A stretch of DNA of 5,423 nt. It comes from CAYUUP01 sp964447925. Its GTDB lineage: Bacteria; Bacillota; Clostridia; Oscillospirales; Oscillospiraceae. The stretch covers positions 1 through 5,423 of the forward strand of contig CAYUUP010000096.1 of NCBI GenBank assembly GCA_964447925.1. The letters run 5' to 3'. This document shows, one piece after another, positions 1-4,718 of the stretch. Positions within the stretch are counted from its first letter, which is position 1; each line of letters opens with the position of its first letter. The position numbers and the translations under genes were made by a program. The notes under the pieces are model-generated. The model made no database searches and had not been told where the DNA came from. It saw only the letters and a program-made list of their open reading frames with translations.

Positions 1-904
1 CGCTTCATAGTTTCCATGGCCAGCTGGTTCTGATCCACAGCGATATTGGCGGTGCAGTAGATGGGGGCCATCTCGTGCTGGGCGGGGGCAACCTCGTTGT
101 GTTGGGTGGTGGCGGTGATGCCCAGCTTCCAAAGTTCCACGTTTAGATCCTTCATGAACTCGCCTACCCGCTCCCGGATGACGCCAAAGTACTGGTCCTC
201 CAGCTCCTGGCCCTTGGGTGCGGGAGCGCCGAAGAGGGTGCGGCCGGTGTAGATCATATCCTTGCGGTGGAGGTACAGCTCTCGGTCTACCAGGAAGTAC
301 TCCTGCTCGGGGCCGACGAAGGCCACCACCTTGGTGGCGGTGGTGTCACCGAAGAGCCGGACGATGCGGAGAGCTTGGTCAGAGACGGCCTCCATAGAGC
401 GCAGCAGCGGGGTCTTGTTGTCCAGGGCTTCGCCAGTATAGGAGACGAAGATGGAGGGGATGCAGAGAATGTTGCCTGCGCCCATCTCCTTGACAAAGGC
501 GGGGGAGGTCATATCCCAGGCGGTGTAGCCCCTNNNNNNNNNNGGGCGTAGTGGGTGGCCCGCAGGCCGCCGGAGGGGAAGGAGGATGCATCCGGCTCGC
601 CCATAATCAACTGCTTGCCGGTGAGCTGGAGTACCGCCTTGCCGCCCTCAGGGGATGTCAGGAAGGAGTCATGCTTTTCGGCGGTGATGCCGGTCAGCGG
701 CTGGAACCAGTGGGTATAGTGGGTGGCGCCCTTTTCGATGGCCCAATCCTTCATCTCGTTGGCGATAATGTCGGCGGTGGCCATGCTGATGTTGCCTCCG
801 TTGGTTTTGACGTCCATGAATTCGGCAAAGACCTTTTTGGGCAGCCGGGCTTTCATGACGCTCTCATCAAAGACGTTGGAGCCAAACACCTCGGAAATGT
901 TCAT
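1..904 (-). CDS. glnN: Type III glutamine synthetase (GSIII), N-terminal part, interrupted by an assembly gap
   Basis: Catalyses ATP-dependent condensation of glutamate and ammonia to glutamine in the cytoplasm. The first 120 codons (904 to 545) carry GSIII-typical stretches: THYTHWFQPLTG at about residues 61-72, TAEKHDSF, and EPDASSFPSGGLRAT. After the N run the same protein resumes in another frame from 533 (RGYTAWD) and stays open for 177 codons to the window edge. That part contains GPEQEYF at about 303-309, a metal/glutamate-binding glutamate pair, and HNEVAPAQHE further on. About 297 residues are visible of a family usually near 700, so this is less than half. The start ATG at 904-902 is preceded by AAAGGAA (921-915) at 10 nt. 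The gene is divergent from glnA and has its own promoter and structured leader. The frame change coincides exactly with the Ns, so I read the gene as intact and the gap as mis-sized. Family assignment is very secure. Confidence 0.95.
534..543. other. Assembly gap (10 Ns) inside glnN
   Basis: Ten Ns split glnN. On the coding strand the codon for Ala120 is followed by one spare C, the ten Ns, and then AGG GGC TAC (Arg-Gly-Tyr). In GSIII proteins the corresponding segment reads ...FEARGYTAWD, so Ala and Arg should be adjacent. One base plus ten Ns is not a multiple of three, so the Ns cannot be the true length and are probably a placeholder for a gap of about zero. Confidence 0.95.
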
Positions 905-992
905 GTTTCATCCATTCCTTTCAGAGTATAGTTGATTGCCGAACCGGGGGAATTGCGGGGGGATTGCGGAAAAGCTGCCATAAAAACGCAAA

Positions 993-1033
993 AGGCAATG
1001 ATCGGCCATTTTGAAGGATAGACGTCATTGCCT
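993..1033 (-). terminator. Candidate attenuator/terminator in the glnN leader
   Basis: Read on the minus strand, AGGCAATGA (1033-1025) pairs perfectly with TCATTGCCT (1001-993), a 9-bp stem around a 23-nt loop. It is followed by TTTGCGTTTTTA (992-981), an interrupted U-tract. It lies about 55-95 nt after the predicted glnN transcription start and well before the start codon, where a leader attenuator would sit. The large loop and the interrupted U-tract make it weaker than a textbook terminator. The dyad is also seen in the plus direction, but no plus-strand gene lies upstream to need it. Confidence 0.6.
1020..1033 (-). promoter_or_regulatory. Candidate ANTAR-type hexaloop hairpin in the glnN leader
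   Basis: On the minus strand AGGC (1033-1030) can pair with GTCT (1023-1020), including one G-U pair, around a six-base loop AATGAC with A at position 1 and G at position 4. That is the loop rule known for ANTAR protein targets. The hairpin uses the same bases as the 5' arm of the 9-bp terminator (AGGC plus AATGA), so the two cannot form together. The stem is only four pairs and no good partner hairpin is visible upstream, so on its own this is weak. It gains weight from the matching arrangement before the GOGAT gene. Confidence 0.4.
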
Positions 1034-1047
1034 GTTTTGAAAGTTTT

Positions 1048-1081
1048 ACGGCGGGCGGGGACGCCTCCGGCGCCCCGCCGT
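1048..1081 (-). promoter_or_regulatory. GC-rich hairpin at the 5' end of the glnN leader
   Basis: An 11-bp hairpin with one unpaired base spans 1054-1079. In plus-strand terms, GGCGGGG and CGCC pair with GGCG and CCCCGCC around a TCC loop. An alternative outer register pairs ACGGCGGG (1048-1055) with CCCGCCGT (1074-1081). It starts only about five bases after the predicted glnN transcription start. A transcript-protecting 5' stem-loop or a first module of the leader switch are both possible. It has no U-tract in the glnN direction, so it is not an intrinsic terminator there. Confidence 0.55.
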
Positions 1082-1092
1082 TCTTTACTATA

Positions 1093-1121
1093 AGCATACA
1101 CCATCCGGGACGATTTTGCAA
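1093..1121 (-). promoter_or_regulatory. Sigma-A promoter for glnN
   Basis: On the minus strand, a -35 box TTGCAA (1121-1116) and a -10 box TATGCT (1098-1093) are separated by 17 nt. TG stands directly before the -10 box, and an A-tract (complement of T7 at 1125-1131), a possible UP element, lies just upstream of the -35 box. The predicted start near 1086 gives a leader of about 180 nt before the glnN ATG. Confidence 0.6.
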
Positions 1122-1194
1122 GTCTTTTTTTCAATTCATTCAAAATTACAGAAAAGAAGCCTGAATTTGTACCCTATTAAGGGGATGTGACCGA

Positions 1195-1216
1195 AAATTT
1201 AAATTTCCGCCGGAAA
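1195..1216. repeat. Overlapping palindromes upstream of the glnA promoter
   Basis: AAATTTAAATTT (1195-1206) is a perfect 12-bp palindrome. It overlaps a second perfect inverted repeat, TTTCCG-C-CGGAAA (1204-1216), that ends 15 bp before the glnA -35 box. A smaller dyad, CCCT-N4-AGGG, lies at 1172-1183. Spacing between the divergent promoters would suit an operator. None matches the GlnR/TnrA consensus TGTNA-N7-TNACA, and no binding protein can be named. Confidence 0.35.
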
Positions 1217-1231
1217 ACCCCTTCAATTTGC

Positions 1232-1259
1232 TTGACAGATTTCGCTGGGGGTGTATACT
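1232..1259 (+). promoter_or_regulatory. Strong sigma-A promoter for glnA
   Basis: Consensus -35 TTGACA (1232-1237) and near-consensus -10 TATACT (1254-1259) are separated by 16 nt. The predicted start is near 1266, leaving a leader of about 62 nt before the glnA ATG. This is the best promoter in the window and probably also drives the downstream ANTAR gene. Confidence 0.8.
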
Positions 1260-1288
1260 ATTTACATTATGAATCTTCATGCCCGTAT

Positions 1289-1320
1289 TCCTCGCCGGAG
1301 GACAGAACAGGAAAGGGGAG
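1289..1320 (+). promoter_or_regulatory. glnA leader: small hairpin and ribosome binding site
   Basis: TCCTC (1289-1293) pairs with GAGGA (1298-1302) around a GCCG tetraloop. Ten bases later AAGGGGAG (1313-1320) forms the Shine-Dalgarno site, 7 nt before the ATG at 1328. There is no terminator and no A1/G4 hexaloop here, so this leader does not look like an ANTAR target. Confidence 0.55.
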
Positions 1321-1327
1321 CTTTACC

Positions 1328-2656
1328 ATGGCATATACCAAGGAAGACATCATTCGCATTGTCCAGGAGGAGGACATCAAGTTCATCCGGATGCAATTTG
1401 TAGATGTACTGGGTCAGCTGAAGAACGTGGCCATCACCGTCTCCCAGATCGGGAAGGCACTGGACAACCAGATCGCCATGGATGGCTCATCTATCGAGGG
1501 CTTTGTCCGCATCAACGAGTCTGACCAGTATCTCCACCCTGATCTCAACAGCTTTGCCATCTATCCCTGGCGGCCCCATCATGGCAGGGTGGCCCGGCTC
1601 ATCTGTGATGTCTGCAATCCCGACGGCTCGCCCTTTATTGGTGACCCCAGAGGTGTCCTCCGGCGGGTGCAGAAGCGCGCCGCCGACCTGGGTTACACCA
1701 TGAACATCGGGCCGGAGTGTGAGTTTTTCCTTTTTCAGACGGACGAGAACGGCAAGCCCACCACCCGTGCCAACGACCAGGCGGGTTATTTTGACCTGGG
1801 TCCTCTGGATCAGGGGGAAACTACCCGTCGGGAGATCTGCTTGGCATTGGAGGAGATGGATTTTGAGATCGAGGCCTCTCACCACGAGGTGGCTGCGGGC
1901 CAGCATGAGATTGATTTCAAATACGCTGAGGCCATGCACGCCGCTGATAACATTATGACCTTCAAGCTGGCTGTCAAAGTTCTGGCCCAGCGGGCGGGCC
2001 TCCATGCCACCTTTATGCCCAAGCCGATTTTTGGCATCAACGGCTCTGGAATGCATATGAATATGTCGCTCTTCAAGGACGGCAGGAATGTCTTCTATGA
2101 TCCCGATGACAAGCGGGGCCTTTCCAAGGAGGCTTACTCCTTTATCGCCGGCCTGCTGGCCCATGTCAGGGCTACCACCGCCGTCACCAATCCGTTGGTC
2201 AACTCCTACAAGCGTCTGGTGCCTGGCTATGAGGCCCCCTGCTATCGGGCCTGGTCTGCCAGCAACCGATCTGCTCTGATCCGCATCCCCGCCGCCCGAG
2301 GACAGTCCACACGGGTAGAGCTGCGCTCCCCCGATCCCTCCTGCAACCCCTATCTGGCCATCGCCGTCTGCATGGCGGCGGGCATCAATGGCATCGAGCG
2401 GGGCCTGACCCCGCCGGAGGAGATCACCCAGGACATCTTCCACATGAGCCGGGAGCAGCGGGCGGCCTACGGCATCGACAGCCTGCCTGGCAGCTTGGAT
2501 GAGGCCATTGTGGAACTGCAGAATGACCAGCTGATTATGGATGTGCTGGGCAAGCACGTATCTGAGGCTTTTCTGAGCTGTAAGCGGGCGGAGTGTGAGG
2601 AGTACCGCACGCGGGTTTCCAGCTGGGAAGTGGAGAAATACATGGGGATCTACTGA
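1328..2656 (+). CDS. glnA: Type I glutamine synthetase, GSI-alpha
   Basis: Cytoplasmic dodecameric enzyme making glutamine from glutamate, ammonia and ATP. The 442-residue protein matches the usual GSI-alpha length and follows B. subtilis GlnA throughout. The N-terminal beta-grasp domain carries DGSSIEGFVR (52-61), and Arg61 corresponds to the B. subtilis Arg62 used in feedback inhibition. The catalytic domain has GPECEFF (metal-binding Glu130 and Glu132), HHEVAAGQHE (185-194), NGSGMH with His243, and NSYKRLVPGYEAP (292-304), whose Glu302 is the mobile glutamate-flap residue. RVELRSPDP (329-337) follows, and the C-terminus is KYMGIY. It lacks the roughly 25-residue insertion and adenylylation site of GSI-beta, so control is by feedback or protein contacts. 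An in-frame GTG at 1187 would add 47 residues unlike the family and would begin upstream of the promoter. The ATG at 1328 has a good ribosome site and the family start MAYTKEDI. Confidence 0.98.
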   Translation: MAYTKEDIIRIVQEEDIKFIRMQFVDVLGQLKNVAITVSQIGKALDNQIAMDGSSIEGFVRINESDQYLHPDLNSFAIYPWRPHHGRVARLICDVCNPDGSPFIGDPRGVLRRVQKRAADLGYTMNIGPECEFFLFQTDENGKPTTRANDQAGYFDLGPLDQGETTRREICLALEEMDFEIEASHHEVAAGQHEIDFKYAEAMHAADNIMTFKLAVKVLAQRAGLHATFMPKPIFGINGSGMHMNMSLFKDGRNVFYDPDDKRGLSKEAYSFIAGLLAHVRATTAVTNPLVNSYKRLVPGYEAPCYRAWSASNRSALIRIPAARGQSTRVELRSPDPSCNPYLAIAVCMAAGINGIERGLTPPEEITQDIFHMSREQRAAYGIDSLPGSLDEAIVELQNDQLIMDVLGKHVSEAFLSCKRAECEEYRTRVSSWEVEKYMGIY

Positions 2657-2758
2657 GGCTTATCTTATCCTTCATAATGAAGCAGAACCTTGCGGGACCA
2701 CACGCCCATACCGGACCGGGGAATGGCGGAAAGCGAGAGAGGAGGGGGAAGGCGAGTT
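2657..2758 (+). other. glnA to ANTAR gene spacer with start-deciding ribosome site
   Basis: This 102-nt spacer shows no terminator and no convincing promoter, so the regulator is probably transcribed with glnA. It holds an odd palindrome CTTCAT-A-ATGAAG (2670-2682), too tight to fold into a useful RNA hairpin. A purine-rich AGGAGGG (2740-2746) lies 12 nt before the ATG at 2759, somewhat far but the only good Shine-Dalgarno site here. In-frame ATGs at 2690 and 2723 lack one. Confidence 0.6.
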
Positions 2759-3289
2759 ATGGAAGATAAAATCATTGTGGCCTTTGAGAGCCCTGCCAGT
2801 TGCCAGCGCATCTGCTCCATTCTGGAGTCAGAGGGCTTGGCGGAGTGCCTGTCTCTCTGTTCTGCAGGCGAGGTGAAGCGGGCAATCCGTCAAAACCGCG
2901 TCAGTCTCATTGTCAGCGGCTTCAAGCTGCGGGACGCCTCAGCAGAGCAGCTTTTTGATGACCTGCCGGATAGTTCCATTCTGCTGGTGCTGGCCCCTCC
3001 AGCCTACCTGGAATTCCTCCACGAGGACATCTTCCGGCTGGCGGCCCCCGTTTCCCGGGGAGACCTGTGCGCTTCGGTACGGATGCTCCTGCAGGTCAGC
3101 CATCGGCTGAACCGCCGGATGCCCCAGCGCAGCGACCAGGATCAGGCCCTGGTGGGGCAGGCCAAGACCCTGCTGATGGAGCGTAACGGCATGACGGAGG
3201 AGGAGGCCCACCGCTATATACAGAAGCAGAGCATGAATGCCGGCAAGCGGATGGCCCAGACCGCAAAGGAGATTCTGGAGGACATTTGA
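2759..3289 (+). CDS. ANTAR-domain response-regulator-like antiterminator (AmiR/NasT/NitR type)
   Basis: Predicted RNA-binding antitermination regulator of nitrogen genes, 176 residues, as expected for stand-alone AmiR/NasT proteins. Residues 4 to about 110 form a receiver-like fold beginning KIIVAFES. Where true receivers have the phosphorylated aspartate (end of strand beta-3, usually ILD), this protein reads IVSG (51-54), so phosphorylation is unlikely. A helical linker at about 105-130 could form a coiled-coil dimer. The ANTAR three-helix domain occupies about 128-174: QAKTLLMERNGMTEEEA (134-150), then HRYIQKQSMN and AGKRMAQTAKEIL, with the conserved Ala135-Lys136, Gly144 and Ala150. It follows glnA with no terminator. 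From memory, solventogenic clostridia carry a comparable regulator (nitR) in a glnA-nitR-gltAB cluster. Candidate RNA targets are the hexaloop hairpins at 4621-4638 and 1020-1033. Its signal input is not visible. No gene symbol is assigned because naming varies. Confidence 0.9.
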   Translation: MEDKIIVAFESPASCQRICSILESEGLAECLSLCSAGEVKRAIRQNRVSLIVSGFKLRDASAEQLFDDLPDSSILLVLAPPAYLEFLHEDIFRLAAPVSRGDLCASVRMLLQVSHRLNRRMPQRSDQDQALVGQAKTLLMERNGMTEEEAHRYIQKQSMNAGKRMAQTAKEILEDI

Positions 3290-3335
3290 ACAATATAAAA
3301 ATTGATCCGGGACGGAACAACTCGGCTTATAATTG

Positions 3336-3341
3336 AGGAGG
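3336..3341 (+). promoter_or_regulatory. Ribosome binding site of dapL
   Basis: A full-consensus AGGAGG lies 7 nt before the ATG at 3349 and fixes the dapL start. The 59-nt spacer after the ANTAR gene contains no terminator, so read-through from the glnA operon is plausible. Confidence 0.85.
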
Positions 3342-3348
3342 CACCTAT

Positions 3349-4572
3349 ATGGTAAAGCTCAACACCAACTATCAAAAGCTCCCTGGCGGCTATCTCTTTC
3401 CGGAAATCGGGCGCCGGGTGCGAGCCTTTGAGAATCCCCCCCAGCCCCTGATCCGGCTGGGTATCGGGGACGTGACACAGCCCCTGGCCCCCGCTGTTAT
3501 CGAGGCTATGCACAAGGCCACAGCGGAGATGGGCGTGAAAGAAACCTTCCGGGGCTACTGCGAAGAAACCTGCTCTGCCTATGATTTCCTGCGCTTCGCC
3601 ATTCAGGATGACTACAGGCGCCGGGGGGTGGACATCGCCGATGATGAAATTTTCGTTTCTGATGGAGCCAAGAGTGACTGCGGCAATATCGGCGACATTT
3701 TCGATGTGAATAATGTGGTAGCCGTTTGCGACCCGGTGTATCCCGTCTATGTGGACACCAATGCTATGGCGGGCCGGGCCGGGGACTATGACGGCGAGAA
3801 GTGGACCAATCTGGTTTATCTCCCCTGCACAGCAGAGAACGGCTTCTTTCCGGCTCTGCCTACCGAGGACAAGATGCCCGACCTGATCTACATCTGCTCC
3901 CCCAACAATCCTACCGGTACGGCGGCAACCAGGGAGCAGCTCCAGGTCTGGGTGGACTACGCCAACGCCCATGGATCTATTATCCTTTATGACTCCGCCT
4001 ATGAGGCGTTCATCTCCGAACCGGGTATCCCCCACAGCATCTTTGAGGTACCCGGGGCCAAGACCTGCGCCATCGAGTTCCGCTCCTTCTCCAAGACGGC
4101 GGGTTTCACTGGCAACCGCTGCGCCTACACTGTCATCTCCAAAGAGCTGACCAGAGACGGTGTCAGTCTCAACGCCATGTGGAACCGTCGGCAGGGAACC
4201 AAATTCAACGGCGTTGCATATGTGATCCAGCGTGCGGCGGAGGCCACTTTCACTCCGGAGGGCCGCCGGCAGATCCAGGAGACGATCCGGTTTTACCTTA
4301 ACAATGCCAAGATCATCCGCGAGGGCTTGACGGCGGCGGGACTGACGGTGTATGGCGGCATCAACGCGCCTTATATCTGGTTCCGCACGCCGGAGGGCTA
4401 CGGATCCTGGGAGTTCTTTGACAGACTGCTCCACGAGGCCTGCGTGGTGACTACGCCCGGCGCGGGCTTTGGCCCCAGCGGCGAGGGTTACATCCGGCTG
4501 ACCGCCTTCGGCAATGCGGAGGACACCGCCAAAGCGGTGGAGCGTATTCAAAAGCTGCTAAAGCAATCGTAA
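3349..4572 (+). CDS. dapL: LL-diaminopimelate aminotransferase
   Basis: PLP-dependent class I/II aminotransferase that interconverts tetrahydrodipicolinate plus glutamate and LL-diaminopimelate plus 2-oxoglutarate. It is the one-step DapL route to meso-DAP for peptidoglycan and to lysine. The 407 residues match the family's roughly 410. Visible marks are the N-terminal LNTNYQKLPGGYLFPEI, RLGIGDVTQPLAP (36-48), DEIFVSDGAK (99-108), DPVYPVYVDTNAMAGR (128-143) and SPNNPTG (184-190). YDSAYEAF (214-221) has Asp215 and Tyr218 for the cofactor ring, FRSFSKTAGFTGNRC has Lys249 as the Schiff-base lysine, WNRRQGTKFNGV (278-289) follows, and YIRLTAFG carries Arg383 for the substrate carboxylate. These strongly favour DapL over generic aspartate aminotransferases. 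One oddity is that the loop after FRGY reads CEETCSAYDFL (71-81) where DapL proteins usually have G-x-E-Q-G. Lying between the nitrogen regulator and GOGAT, it consumes glutamate made by the neighbours. Confidence 0.95.
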   Translation: MVKLNTNYQKLPGGYLFPEIGRRVRAFENPPQPLIRLGIGDVTQPLAPAVIEAMHKATAEMGVKETFRGYCEETCSAYDFLRFAIQDDYRRRGVDIADDEIFVSDGAKSDCGNIGDIFDVNNVVAVCDPVYPVYVDTNAMAGRAGDYDGEKWTNLVYLPCTAENGFFPALPTEDKMPDLIYICSPNNPTGTAATREQLQVWVDYANAHGSIILYDSAYEAFISEPGIPHSIFEVPGAKTCAIEFRSFSKTAGFTGNRCAYTVISKELTRDGVSLNAMWNRRQGTKFNGVAYVIQRAAEATFTPEGRRQIQETIRFYLNNAKIIREGLTAAGLTVYGGINAPYIWFRTPEGYGSWEFFDRLLHEACVVTTPGAGFGPSGEGYIRLTAFGNAEDTAKAVERIQKLLKQS

Positions 4573-4618
4573 TTGACTGCTCCTTTGGGGCGGAGAGGAG
4601 AAATACCATCACAGACAG

Positions 4619-4690
4619 AACGTCTCAACGGGGAGACGGGGGACCGGGGGAGGACTGCGGTATCTCCTGTCCCCTGCCCGTTGAGACGTT
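4619..4690 (+). terminator. Intrinsic terminator / attenuator between dapL and GOGAT
   Basis: AACGTCTCAACGGG (4619-4632) pairs perfectly over 14 bp with CCCGTTGAGACGTT (4677-4690). The last TTs of the stem and the following two Ts give a short TTTT (4689-4692) before CGTCC. Inside, GGGGAC (4639-4644) pairs with GTCCCC (4669-4674), and GGAG (4649-4652) with CTCC (4664-4667), extending the structure. It can end the glnA-dapL transcript or gate entry into the GOGAT gene. The U-tract is short, so termination may be partial. The 5' arm is shared with the hexaloop hairpin at 4621-4638. Confidence 0.75.
4621..4638 (+). promoter_or_regulatory. ANTAR-type hexaloop antiterminator hairpin before GOGAT
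   Basis: CGTCTC (4621-4626) and GAGACG (4633-4638) form a perfect 6-bp stem closing exactly six bases, AACGGG, with A at loop position 1 and G at position 4. This is the recognition rule known for ANTAR proteins. Its 5' arm plus the whole loop are the core of the terminator's 5' arm, so protein binding here would block the terminator. A second hairpin abuts it at 4639-4674, and its apex contains ACTGCG (also A1/G4), but the bases flanking that loop do not pair cleanly. The classic two-hairpin site is therefore only half convincing. Confidence 0.6.
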
Positions 4691-4704
4691 TTCGTCCAGA
4701 TTAG

Positions 4705-4710
4705 AAGGGG
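4705..4710 (+). promoter_or_regulatory. Ribosome binding site that decides the GOGAT start
   Basis: AAGGGG lies only 2 nt before the in-frame ATG at 4713 but 8 nt before the ATG at 4719, so 4719 is favoured. A third in-frame ATG at 4731 is 20 nt away. The ribosome site lies 14 nt after the terminator stem and stays free in either fold. Confidence 0.65.
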
Positions 4711-4718
4711 ATATGGCT

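Noticed and set aside
551..931. Plus-strand open frames opposite glnN (also 61-252, 267-551, 723-935)
   Set aside because: They are antisense to a clear GSIII coding sequence and show no family similarity.
925..953. Minus-strand TATACT (930-925) as a second glnN promoter after the attenuator
   Set aside because: There is no good -35 box, and the implied start near 918 would fall inside the AAAGGAA ribosome site.
1108..1131. Plus-strand terminator suggested by T7 at 1125-1131
   Set aside because: The preceding dyad is only GAC/GTC, 3 bp. The tract is better explained as the A-rich UP element of the glnN promoter on the other strand.
1289..1302. ANTAR hairpin in the glnA leader
   Set aside because: The stem closes a GCCG tetraloop, and a forced six-base loop would start with C, not A. 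No terminator is present to regulate.
1187..1327. Extended glnA start at a GTG at 1187
   Set aside because: It lies upstream of the predicted promoter, adds residues foreign to GSI and lacks a ribosome site.
1487..2557. Open frame of 356 codons on the minus strand, antisense to glnA
   Set aside because: It lies wholly inside a certain glnA gene, its protein resembles no family I know, and long antisense frames are common opposite GC-rich genes with strong codon bias.
2690..2758. Earlier start for the ANTAR protein at 2690 or 2723
   Set aside because: No Shine-Dalgarno site. The receiver-like fold begins naturally with the ATG at 2759, which has AGGAGGG upstream.
3302..3333. TATAAT at 3328-3333 with TTGATC at 3302-3307 as a dapL promoter
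   Set aside because: The spacing is 20 nt, and a start about 7 nt after TATAAT would fall within the AGGAGG ribosome site, leaving dapL without a normal leader.
3214..4551. Open frame of 445 codons on the minus strand, antisense to dapL
   Set aside because: Same reasoning: dapL on the plus strand is unmistakable. The antisense product shows no recognisable domain and no ribosome site was found for it.
4575..4600. Partner hexaloop hairpin upstream of the one at 4621-4638
   Set aside because: CTCC (4580-4583) and GGAG (4592-4595) pair around an 8-nt loop TTTGGGGC, which lacks the six-base A1/G4 pattern.
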